A stretch of DNA of 64,000 nt, taken from positions 1,302,001 through 1,366,000 of the forward strand of contig WPIO01000043.1 in the NCBI GenBank assembly GCA_009760855.2, in the 5' to 3' direction. Position 1 is the first letter of the stretch; each line of letters opens with the position of its first letter. The notes beneath the pieces are model-generated. The model saw only the letters and a list, made by a program, of their open reading frames with translations, searched no databases and was not told the origin of the DNA. This document shows, one piece after another, positions 53,698 to 64,000 of this stretch. The translations under genes were made by a program, and so were the position numbers. Source of the stretch: Cristatella mucedo (Eukaryota; Bryozoa; Phylactolaemata; Cristatellidae).

Positions 53698-54878
53698 GGA
53701 CGAAGGTCATCCGAAGTACCTCTGACATATGGTGGCTGTGTGCTAGGTCCGGTTCTGTTCACGGTTTATACTCTCCCACTTGCCGATGTGATTGCCAAGC
53801 ATGATCTAGGCTTTCACTTCTATGATACTCAGTTGTACCTTTGCTTTGATCCTTCCCAGCCTTCGAGCACCTCGAATTCTCTTAACTGCCTTGCTGCATG
53901 TATTGATGACATCCACACTTGGATGGCAGCAAATTCTCGTAAATTAAATGATGATAAAACTAACTTACTAGTTATGGGCAAACCAAGTGTGATTCAGAAA
54001 GTGGAAAGGCTAACGCTCCAAATTGGCTTTGCCAGCATATGTCCTGTTGAATCTGCACGAAATCTAGTTGTCATGTTCCATAGTGACCTCTCGTTAGACG
54101 ACCACATCACCTCCGAAATCAAATCTGCCTACTTTCAGCTACATAACATTGCTAAAATTCAGGCTTATTTAGATAAGGATACCACGTCCAAGTTGGTCCA
54201 TGCATTCGTGACATCCCGTCTCGGCTTCTGCAACTCACTGCTTACTGGCCTACCAGCATGTGCGATCAGGCGATTGCAGCTGGTGCATAACTCAGCTAGG
54301 CTTGTCTGTCGTGAACGTCGCAATTGCCACATCACACCACTTCTCGCCGACCTGCACTGGCTACCAGTCAAGCAACGGATCGACTTCAAGGTTTTGTCGC
54401 TCACTTTTAGGTCACTCCATTCTTTGGCTCCAGCCTATCTCTCACACCTACTCCCCCACCAGGCATCGTACCACCCGCTCTTCGGAATCCAACAGTTTAC
54501 CAATACCTCGTACAAACCTTAAATCCTTTGGAGACCGCGTATGTAGTTCGTTTGCTCCCAAAGCCTGGTACTCACTCCCGACTTGCAGCATCCTCTGACT
54601 TGACCACATGTGAAGAACTTAAAAATTCACCTATTTAGGACAGCGTTGAGTGAGTCCCTGTGATTCGTCCTTTATGTGCTTATGCTTGCTGCCACTAACC
54701 ACACTTGCATGCTGACCTGTGCATGTCGGCACCCCTAACCATGCTATTCACGTTGTTTATCAAGCATGATATCACTCGCCATTCAATCGCGTTTCCCTTT
54801 GCAGCAAATGCAAAGCGCTTAGAAAGAGATCCAGTTCTCTGAGGGTGCTTTATCACGTGTATTATTATTATTATTATT
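53698..54878 (+). pseudogene. LINE-A 5'-truncated copy
   Basis: Starts at motif B (a deletion turns [10 protein letters not shown] into a shorter GCVLGPVLF). Motif C is damaged: the SDD codons are deleted ([12 protein letters not shown]). Motif D and the C-terminal block follow, then 3' UTR, hairpin with G-T wobble, and (ATT)n at 54859-54878. Confidence 0.9.
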
Positions 54879-54889
54879 GTTTGTGGACT

Positions 54890-55015
54890 AGCCTTGAAGC
54901 CATTTTTCATATCGAGCTGCAGAAGCATCGTGGCTTTTTTCGGTAGCCCGGCTGCGACGGAATTGCTGCCGTCCTGCCTAGACAGAACTAGGGAGCTGGT
55001 TAAATATGTGCCAGC
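54890..55015 (-). repeat. LINE-B internal fragment
   Basis: Minus strand: SSLVLSRQDGSNSVAAGLPKKA, a short piece of the post-RT block. Confidence 0.65.
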
Positions 55016-55172
55016 CGCGCCGTGGTAGATAGACATAGACACGTCTAATCTTACAAGGACTGAACGTGGTGTTTAGCTGTGGAGGCAGTTTTCTTAGCGA
55101 AATTTTTAAAATTTAGGATGCTATCAGAAAGGAGACCTAAAATCTGAGCACGCGGTGAAGGTCGCACTAGAG

Positions 55173-56087
55173 CAGTTGTCCTCAACTTTCCTAATGCAGT
55201 TGTAGCCGAGTTCCAGGGGTCAAAGGCTAGTTCCCGCCAAACCTCGCTATACTCCGACCACGCTGCCGCTCGCCACACCGCCGAGCTAGGGTAAGACGAG
55301 CGGCCGTCAGGGTAAACCTCTTTGTAATAACGCATGCGCCAACAACAACAACAGGGGAACTAAACAAGTCTGCAGGGAGGGTCCTATACATAGTACACTA
55401 TGGGAGCGAAAGACGACGCAGCAAGCGCGAACAAACGTGTTAGTTGGGGTCAGTCGGCTTCTGCAGTCCTGCCGTTGTACCGAGTCCCGAGTCCAACAGT
55501 ACGAGCGTACGCCGTCCAAAACCCGGCTGGCTGAGTAACTGCTGGCTAGTCCGATTCGACAACTAGCACAGTCGTAAGCTTCCACCGAAAGACGCCAACA
55601 AACGGGGGGGGGATCACGAACAAGCTACACGGGGAACGCGGAATATACAAGTCAACAACGAGCGAGCTATCCAGCTCCGCTCGGGCCTTGGGTACTCGTT
55701 CCCTTGCGTGCGTGGCAGCATCCCAGGAGCACGCCTGCACGAATCCAGGTTCATAACGCGGCGAGACCGGGAGCCTCCAACACCATGACTTACTTGGCCA
55801 ACTTCCCGTACCCAAGAGCCCCTGTGACCTCACGTCACCACACATGCCGTAGGTCCGACCCCAGCCTAGCCGGTGACCCTAACCCTCATTATAGCAGCCC
55901 GGTCCCAGCCAACCGAACCCAGCCTGGGTACACAGTTAAATTGCATTAAATACAGTTCCTCATTATTTGGCGACCTCCAACCATTAAATTGTGTGGAAAT
56001 GCGTGCTTTCCGCTGGTCTCAGGCGATCCCTGTGAAAGGGTCGTTCGATCCCCAAAGAGGTCGCGACCCACAGGTTGAGAACCTCTG
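55173..56087. mobile_element. hAT element, SPIN-like ends, with an internal insert
   Basis: Terminal inverted repeats CAGTTGTCCTCAAC (55173-55186) and, reversed, CAGAGGTTCTCAAC (56087-56074), flanked by a perfect 8-bp duplication CACTAGAG (55165-55172 and 56088-56095), the hAT hallmark. The 3' 138 bp (about 55950-56087, with GGCGATCCCTGTGAAAGGGT and AGGTCGCGACCCACAGG) closely resembles my recollection of the SPIN hAT/MITE consensus. The left ~27 bp match the SPIN left end, then ~750 bp of unrelated GC-rich DNA intervenes. No transposase ORF. Non-autonomous. Confidence 0.85.
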
Positions 56088-56699
56088 CACTAGAGCATCA
56101 CAAATTAAAAGATCTGAGTCGCACGCTAGGAAGTCCGATGGGGAGGTGTTAGGTCTTATCGTTATTTACGTAAGGAATCGGATAATATCTAGTATCGCAT
56201 CCTCCAAGTTCAAGCTCCCCGAGGCTGAGAATCGCCAGGATCAAAGAGATAGCCGATCCCATTGGCTTGAATCACTTTCCCAGATGTTCAGTATAGAATA
56301 TAAATAAACATATATGAAAATAAATAAACATAGAACATAGGTAGAGAACAGCAAATGACGAACCCTTGTGGAACTTTACAGCTGAATGGTCTGCTGGATG
56401 AGACTTGACCACCACACGACACGGATTAAACACGATCAGACGAAAACGATTTTGACCCTCTCCAGACGTGTAATGCTCTTACGGCGAAATACGGCTAAGA
56501 AATGCACATGCAAAAAGTTTTCATGAGGAACAGAGCGCCAATCGGTACCTCCGGAGCAGAGGCGTAGTAAGACCTTTCGGCGCCCGGGAACAAAGCAACA
56601 TGCAGAGCCCATCCCATTGTCAAAAATTGCTACAAAATAGCTCCACCACAAAAGAAATACAAAAAACAGACGCTAGCAGGCATATGAGTCAAGAAAGGT

Positions 56700-57458
56700 T
56701 TATTAACGGTAGCAAGGGTACAATGTAACTATCACAGCTTTAACTTGATGAATTTTTCCTTGCCTCGAACTTAGCAAGCTGGTCTAATATAATTTGAAAG
56801 TCAATATTTGACAGTGTTTTTTCTCTATGCTTAACAATGCCAAATCTGAAAGTCGATCGTACTCCATTGACGCTCACATATAAGACAGGGTTATCTTCAG
56901 CTTGCTAAGGGAATGCCCACAACTGGTAACTGGAACTGATACAGCTATTGTGAAAAGAACTTGCAAGGTAGCTCTCAAATTATGAAACACCTCTTCTCCA
57001 TAACTGAAAATGAAGGGCGCGAGTTCCAGTGGCGTCTTTAGGGCCGAGTGGTGACCTGTGGCAATACGCATTTTACAGTCACATATTTTGTAGTCCAGCT
57101 CTGTTCCACCGATGTCTGAAGAATAAAATCCTACAAGATTCAGAGGTTGCTGTCGGAGTTTGGTCTGGTCCAGTGTCTTCAAAACCTTTTTAAGTTTCAA
57201 CAAGAAACTATATTTGACATCGAGATTCGTAAGCCGAGAAAACCTAGTTATAATTTCTCCGGAGATGATCAATGCTGTCCTTCATGAGTCTTAAAATCTT
57301 CTCTTCTGCCGTGAGACCAACATCTCGAGATAGTTCTCCAGACATCTGCGTTCTTCGGCGGATTCTTCATTCAACCGCGACTCCCCACAACTCATATCTT
57401 TTAACATATAGTAGTGATTCCTGGCACACGTTTTCGCGAAGTCTTGACGACTCAATCT

Positions 57459-57522
<64 letters not shown>

Positions 57523-58050
57523 TCACAAGAGACTTAATTTAAGTTCACCTTTGGATCCTGCAGTCTTTTCTGAATGCGGTCAATCTTCTTTAAGATGCTG
57601 TACAAAAATGGTAACCTCGCCGAAAAAAGTTAGAGTGCAAAATACAATTTAGGAGACTGTCAGCTTCACTTCCTGTTTCAAGTGTTCCACTTGCTCTCTC
57701 CGGCAGTTCTCCAAATGAAATACAATGCTTTTCAGTCCATGATTGAGAGCTTTCGCAGCCTCCACTCTTGCACTCCACCCTTTGTTTCAGAGTCACTTTT
57801 GACAGCGGTGGCCAAGGCTCTTTTCAGCTCTACACACCTCAGAATTGATCTTGAAAAGAATAAGCAGGCACTCTTTGTTGTTCCAAAAATGGTGATGACG
57901 CGGAATATTGACTAGCAACATAAACTTCTGCCAGGTTCAAGCTGTGGTTATCTAAGTTTACAACAAAAGTTGCCTTCTCATTTCTGGGCAGTATTCTCGC
58001 TTGGACACCTGGCAAGTGGCCGGACATGGCTGCTGCGTTTTCCTAGCACG
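56700..58050 (-). pseudogene. hAT (ZMYM1-like) transposase relic
   Basis: Minus-strand pieces in order. NMSGHLPGVQARILPRNEKA and FVVNLDNHSLNLAEV match the RNase-H core of hAT/ZMYM1-like transposases (around 58027-57900). A degraded middle follows, interrupted by a (GA)n tract. LFTIAVSVPVTSCGHSLSKL (near 56900) is the hAT C-terminal dimerisation block, with the usual ERSFSKL changed to GHSLSKL. Frameshifted throughout, so not functional. Confidence 0.78.
57461..57518. repeat. (GA)n microsatellite, 58 bp
   Basis: Uninterrupted GA run inside the hAT relic. Confidence 0.96.
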
Positions 58051-58861
58051 GCCGGTTACATAAGCCTAATTTGTGTGGTCTAACGGTTTGTCAGTGCGCA
58101 GCCACGGCTCGCTGGCTCGCCCTCGACGCGGCAGGTAGCAGGCCAGGCTCGCCCTCGGCGCTACGAAGCCTGCCTATGGCAGGCAGGATAATGCGAGCGG
58201 ACGGGTGGGGCAGTTGGAATGCGGACGTGGTGAACGGCCGTGCGTTTGTTGCACTGCGAGCGTAAGCCGACTACACGGCGGCTAAAGCCCCTCTCGGTGT
58301 TTCCGTGTCGTCGCCCGAGTGCCGTTAGAGCGCCAATCTACAGCTTAGTCAAATTCTGTAAACGTGCTTAACTAGCTCAGCCAGCAATAGCTAAGTCCAT
58401 CGATACAAGAACTTGCTTGAAATGAAGATTGGTATTCAAACATGAAAAAGTTTTTATTAAACCATGCACAATCCATTTCGCTTTTGGCGCCCCCTTGGAC
58501 TCTGCGTCCGGGGACATATGCCCCCCCCCCCCAGTGCCCACCTTTGACTACGCCTCCGCTCCGGAGAGCTGGCGTGTGCGTGTCGTAGGGCTGCAGGCAT
58601 GGGGCACTTGGGTGCGTCGGGGGTGGGCCGCTGCTGATTAATAGTAGCAGCTGTCCAAACGAGAGGGCTCCAGCGCCCCAAGGCGTCATCTGCCACCGAT
58701 CGTTGCTGCGCGGGCGTTAGCGAGAGCTGCAACCAGACCGATCGTCGTTCTCAACAGTTCAAGTAGGATATCGTGATGAATAGTTTCGAACGCGGCTGAA
58801 ATCGAGCCGGGCCATAGCAGTAACGGTGCCGTCGTCGTTGCTGCTTTGGATATTAATAATA

Positions 58862-58965
58862 ATAGATCCCAGCTGATTAGACAGCCTCTTTTTGCATAGC
58901 GACAGAAGAGCCTTCACGGCTATCGCCACCGCTTGCAGTGGCGACAAAGAATGTCGTTCGTCACA
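58862..58965 (-). repeat. SINE-2 3' portion
   Basis: Minus strand: GTGGCGATAGCCGTGAAGGCTCTTCTGTCGC and CAAAAAGAGGCTGTCTAATCAGC. The head is missing. Bases 58050-58860 are otherwise unassigned. Confidence 0.7.
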
Positions 58966-59370
58966 CTGAGGAGAGAAGTTTCAGTGCACAGGGGTAGCTC
59001 TCAGGTTAGCAGCTCTCGCGTAAGCCCTTACCTTAGCTTATATGGTTTTACTGCGGTACCTAGAGCAACCCGAAGCGGGCGGATCTTGGCGGATAGCCAA
59101 ATAGAATTGGGTAGCGGACACGTTAGTTAACCGGGAGCAGAGCGAGGTGTCAGTCTGACAGCGAGATCCGCTCAGGTTAGAATGGAGCGTTGGTCAGACA
59201 AAGAGCGGGCAGGATGTGGACCGACTAATGTAATCTATTAGAGAAAGAGCGAATGGATATCAAGCTGGTGCAGGAGCAATCTGATAAATTGCAGGCGGGA
59301 ATAGGCCTGAGAACGGATACCAAGAGCGCTGTCCGAGAAAACAGCAGCTTCGCGCAAGGTCAGAAGTTCA

Positions 59371-59555
59371 GAGAGAGAGACAGACAGAGAGAGACAGACA
59401 GACAGACGGACAGACAGACAGACAGAGACACGGAGAGACAGAGAGAGACACGGAGAGGCAGAGAGAGACAGAGACAGAGAGACACGGAGAGGCAGAGGGA
59501 GACAGAGACAGAGAGACAGACAGAGGGAGAGAGAGGGAGAGAGAGAGAGAGAGAG
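59371..59555. repeat. Compound (GA)/(ACAG)/(GACACGGAGAGGCA) repeat
   Basis: About 185 bp of purine-biased tandem repeats with a higher-order unit GACACGGAGAGGCAGAGAGA. Gives spurious long frames on both strands. Confidence 0.93.
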
Positions 59556-59689
59556 AAAATATAAACGAGACGACTGACGGAGCTCGGGGCCGCAGCTTCC
59601 GTAGTTGTTGCGAGACGACGCCTCGAGAGCACGACAGTCGAACCAATAGCGACGAACTTGTGTTCTTTCGGCTACTCAGTTAGCTGGTC

Positions 59690-59900
59690 CTATCTTGGGG
59701 TGCTGCAGTGGTTCGCCTTCGGGGCTGGAACCATCGCTAGCGACGCAGGCGTACGGTAGCTTATTGTAGTCAGGCTTCGGACATTCTCTCGCAGTTATTT
59801 CCGTCGGTTCGGTGCGCGCCGCGTAAACCCGTAGGGTAGTTTATTATACTCTGGCTTCGCTAGTTCGCGTAGTTAACTCCGCCAGTCCGGTTCGCGCCGC
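59690..59900 (+). repeat. Imperfect ~115-bp tandem duplication
   Basis: GGCGTACGGTAGCTTATTGTAGTCAGGCTTCGGA..CGCAGTTATTTCCGTCGGTTCGGTGCGCGCCGCGTAAA is repeated as GGGTAGTTTATTATACTCTGGCTTCGCT..CGTAGTTAACTCCGCCAGTCCGGTTCGCGCCGCGTAAA. Two diverged units, 59747-59826 and about 59831-59903, reminiscent of subrepeats of a larger transposon terminus; identity unknown. Confidence 0.7.
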
Positions 59901-60179
59901 GTAAAGCGCTTGAGCCGGTGCGTAACCGTTACTAACAGGCCCACAATAAACTGTTGCTTTCGGCGCCCAGTTGTGGCACGCTTGCGTTTTAACCGCGCTG
60001 CAGCACTGCCTAGCACGGTCCACCGGTAGAGAGCGGGACAAACTTTCGGTGTGTTTACATCAGTACAACGGTGTCGCTTGAATCCCGTTTGGCGAAATTT
60101 ACGCGAAGTGTCAACTGGGCCTGCACAAGTTCTTGCTCCTGGCTTGGCTCCCAGCACCGAACGAATGCTGTAGTCAAAG

Positions 60180-60882
60180 TTGTACCACGTCCAAGTCGGT
60201 CCATGCATTCGTGACATCCCGTCTCGACTTCTGCAACTCACTGCTTACTGGCCTACCGGCATGTGCGATCAGGCGATTGCAGCTTGTGCAAAACTACGCA
60301 GCTAGGCTTGTCTGTCGTGAGCGTCGCAGTTGCCACATTACACAACTTCTCGCTGACCTGCATTGGCTACCAGTCAAGCAACGGATTGACTTCAAGGTTT
60401 TGTCGCTCACTTTTAGGTCACTCTGTTCTTTGGCTCTATCGTACCACCCGCTTTTCGGAATCCAACAGTCTACAAATACCTCGTACAAACCTCAAATCCT
60501 TTGAAAACCGTGTATTTAGTTCGTATGCTTCCAAAGCCTGGAGCTCCCTCCCGACTTGCATCAGAACATTCTCTGACTTGACCACATTTAAAAAGAACTT
60601 AAAAAAACACACCTATTTAGGACAGCATTTAGTGGGTCCCTGTGATTCGTCCTTCATGTGCTTATGCGTGCTGACACTGTGCATGCTGCCACTAACCACA
60701 ATTGCATGCTGACCTTGTGCATGTCGCCCCTAACCAAGTTATTCATTTTGTTTGATTATCAAGCATGATTTTACTCACCATTCAATTGCATTTCACTTTG
60801 CAGCAAATGTAAAGCGCCTAGAAAGAGATTGAGTTCTCTGAGGGCACTTTATCAAGTACATTATTATTATTATTATTATTAT
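60180..60882 (+). pseudogene. LINE-A 5'-truncated copy
   Basis: Starts abruptly at [21 protein letters not shown]-terminal block with one ~60-bp deletion near 60435, 3' UTR, hairpin and (ATT)n at 60860-60882. Immediately followed by inverted LINE-B. Confidence 0.9.
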
Positions 60883-60883
60883 C

Positions 60884-61400
60884 TATCGCAATGAACAGAA
60901 AGTGAGAAGCATAGTATAGTCGGGAGAGCCGTTGAGGTAGTGAGTAACATAGAAGTGGCAACCAGCTCAGGACCGCTGAAAAGGATGAGCCATAGTCGGC
61001 AGCAGGAGTGTAGTTGACGTTACGCAAGAATTGTGGGAATGAGTTCAGGACCGGCATAGCAAAAGCTTCTGTTGCTAACGGTCTTTAAACGGGGGTAATT
61101 AATTGTCCATACAGGACTTGAAGGCACGGTGATGCTGGAACAGGTGCACCAGTTCGGCTAGGTATGGAGGAGCCAAGCCGTCGTGGGCCTTGCGGGTCAG
61201 CGTAAGAACTTTGCTCTGTATTCTTGAATCAACCGGAAGCCATCCTAGCTCTTTTAGCAAAGGAGACACATAGCATAACCTCTGAACTTCGCGCAAACTA
61301 GCCTTGCAGCCACATTCATAGCCAGCTGCAGAGGCCTCGTGGCTTTTTTCGGTAGCCTAGCCAAAAAGGAATCTAGCCGAGACAGAACTAAGGAGCTACT
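60884..61400 (-). pseudogene. LINE-B 3' fragment
   Basis: Minus strand: [59 protein letters not shown] and a decayed end. More diverged than the 48465 copy. Confidence 0.8.
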
Positions 61401-61479
61401 TAAATTTTCTACGAGCCACTCTAGAAGACAGTTCCCAATCTTGTGGTGAGTACATGCTGAGTACATTGCGATGACCGTG

Positions 61480-61840
61480 TACTACAATATTAACAAAAAC
61501 TTGGCTTCGCGCTGCAGATTTCCGGCGACTTTTGCTTATTTTCTTGGTCGATTTCGAAGGATTGTGGTAATTCGTTGCACCCTAGATTAAACGCAATCTT
61601 AAGTTATACTTCGCCGAACCAATTTCTGAGGATTGTTGGTGTATTAGGGTGGATTGTAGTAGTGGTCCACGTCTTTGCAGTCCGTTGCATAAGAACGCAA
61701 TGGCGTGAAATTTGCTGGGTACATCCTAAATATGTTGTAGTATTCACTCAAAATTCCACCTTCGCGCCACCGAGCTTTGGTCGATTTTCGTTTATTAAAA
61801 GTGTATTGCGATAATTCACAAAAACCATTTCCAACTATGC
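61480..61840. repeat. Uncharacterised dispersed repeat (repeat C), copy 2
   Basis: Shares TTCACTCAAAATT and GCCACCGA..TTTTCG words and their spacing with 15240-15830. No coding potential. Confidence 0.5.
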
Positions 61841-62215
61841 CCAGCGCCTCCCAGCCCAGTCAGCACCTGCGACGTATGCACAAGCTGGTGCCGCTGTTAT
61901 CCGGACAAGCAAGTCAACGGATGTCCTTTAGCCGAACCGCCGCTACCTTTAAGCGATAACTAACGGTCTTAACATAACTCTGACACACGCCAGTTGGCTA
62001 GGCCGACGCAGCTCGATTCAGTATAGCCACCGAACCTCGAAGATGACCGCTGGGCCTTGAAATCACACAATTCAGACAAGCCATCCCTAAACCCAAGAAC
62101 CAAGTTTGGCTTCGCGCTTAACTCATAAACGCTTTCGCATTCGAGGCCTGCTACTTTTCTGCTCCTTTGTAGCTCCCAGTCAAGCGGCACCGTCTGTTAA
62201 ATTTAAATTTATGTA

Positions 62216-62247
62216 TACACACATACACACACACACACACACACACT

Positions 62248-62278
<31 letters not shown>

Positions 62279-62280
62279 TA
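62216..62280. repeat. (AC)n-(AT)n compound microsatellite
   Basis: ACAC run with one CT interruption, then (AT)n. The flanks 61841-62830 contain no recognised gene. Confidence 0.95.
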
Positions 62281-62859
62281 TCAACAAAAATCTATTTACC
62301 AAGCTGGTTTCCAGTCTAAAGGCTTGCGAGACAAACGTTTGTATTCCGTGGATCCTCCAAGCAGAGAGAATTCACTTCGAAATCCCAGCCTGCGCTTCCT
62401 TAATCGCTGAGAACCGATGCAAAGCTAAGAGGCTAAACTCAGCCTGCTGTAAACGGCTGAGCTGCAATATTGCATCACTTCTGTTGGAGCGGCTCCCTAT
62501 TAATTGTTGAACCTCTTTAAATATTCTCCGACTGGATCGCTGGTCATTTCATTCACTTGTACCAGCATACCTAGTCGACCTCCTTAACTCATCCACTATG
62601 CTCTAACATAGCTTACTCCTCAGCATGGGGTGGTCTTTCGTGCTAAATTCAAGCATTCTGGTGTTTGAGCCTAGACCTGGTATGCACTGCAAGTCGAGAG
62701 ATCGCGGCCTGCTACTGTCACTTATTCAGCGACTCTACGTCGTTTTGTCCCAGCTAAAGACGTATCTGTTCCAGTCAATTTTCCCTTCGCCACAGTCAAC
62801 TTGTCTTTTTTCCTTGCAACGTGTTTTGCATTCCTACCTGAGCATGATTCGGTACGAGC

Positions 62860-62960
62860 TAATAATAATAATAACACTACTACTAATAATAATGCATTTG
62901 TTATAGCGCCCCCAGAGAACTCAATCTCTTTCAAGGCACTTTACATTTGCTGCAAATGCT
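62860..62960 (-). repeat. LINE-A tail, inverted
   Basis: Minus strand: GCAGCAAATGTAAAGTGCCTTGAAAGAG..GTTCTCTGGGGGCGCTATAAC and (ATT)n. A second eroded hairpin word lies at about 63090-63125 on the plus strand. Confidence 0.7.
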
Positions 62961-63253
62961 AGTCATGAGGTAGGCCACGAGGTCTTCATAAATGCTTTTA
63001 ACATGTTGTCCTAAGCAAGATATTCCTATGCTTGGTTTTGCATGCTTGGTACCGTGTTTGTTACACTGGTTTATTGATCCTCCTAGGAGAGTTGTAAAGC
63101 ACCTAGATCGAGTTTAAGTTCTCACGAAGCTCGACATAGACGATGAATTATTATAAACAGAATTGCAAACACAAACAAAAAGAAGCGTTGGGGAAGCAGA
63201 GGCAGACCGACGAAAAGATAAACAGAGTGACACATAAACACGGGCAGAACTAG

Positions 63254-63546
<293 letters not shown>

Positions 63547-64000
63547 TAACTAGAGACAGACGGGGAATAGAAAGAGAGCGACTAATGTTGAGACAGGGGA
63601 AGGACAGACCAACAAGAAGAGGGTGGGGAGACATATAGGAAAGCTGTTTGTAAAGGCAATAATCGAAATATCGCAAACAAAATGCCACTCAATACGATAA
63701 CAAGCCTAGTCCGAAGGCCAAAGAGGTTATCATCCAGATCACAGCAGGCAATAGAGGACATTATTCGGCCAGACTCTAACCCACGATTCGGGTCGAGAAG
63801 AGAAAGCACCTTACCTAGGTGCATATACCGATACCGGAGGCTAAAGCAATTTCTAAAAATTATGGACAGAGTCCAGCTAGCAGCCAGGTCTTGTGGCTAA
63901 GGACACGGCGGATCGAATTGCGTTTTCATTAGACAATCGATGGACGCACCTCATCTGTTTCGAGAGTCAAAACTGGGCATTCAAGGTAATCGTCATTAAA

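Overview
This is animal (metazoan) nuclear DNA: intron-dense, split genes with GT-AG junctions, GC-rich exons set in AT-richer introns, and a heavy load of microsatellites, truncated LINEs, tRNA-derived SINEs and decayed DNA transposons. No bacterial, plasmid or CRISPR feature is present. The species cannot be named from the sequence alone. All exon models below are inferred from reading frame, splice-site sequence and phase; there is no transcript evidence.

The main gene, on the + strand from 12070 to 50326, is a complete SET1/SETD1 (COMPASS histone H3 lysine-4 methyltransferase) gene. Fifteen coding exons join with consistent phase into a predicted protein of 2000 residues. In order it has an N-terminal DPR (WDR82-docking) motif, an RRM split over exons 4 and 5, a very long low-complexity exon with a proline heptad minisatellite, acidic/serine-rich linkers, a possible HCF-1-binding tetrapeptide (DHLY), the N-SET domain, a WIN (WDR5-binding) motif, SET and post-SET.

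Head-to-head with it on the - strand is a second multi-exon gene (coding start at 11678, running left and off the window). Eleven supported exons and one candidate microexon were found. The protein is helical, leucine/alanine-rich and not recognised. Only 391 bp separate the two start codons, so they probably share a bidirectional promoter.

Most remaining DNA is transposon debris. LINE-A is a CR1/L2-like non-LTR element whose 3' end is a hairpin followed by (ATT)n. LINE-B is a related but distinct family with a different tail. SINE-1 is tRNA-derived and carries the LINE-A hairpin tail, so it is a probable LINE-A parasite. SINE-2 is a second tRNA-derived family without that hairpin. Two Tc1/mariner relics lie at about 10 and 16.5 kb. 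A hAT element with a perfect 8-bp target duplication lies at 55.2-56.1 kb; its 3' end resembles the horizontally transferred SPIN family. A hAT/ZMYM-like transposase relic lies at 56.7-58.0 kb. Long (CT)n, (GA)n, (CA)n, (TA)n and (GCCT)n tracts punctuate introns and flanks. Downstream of 50.3 kb no convincing host gene is seen.
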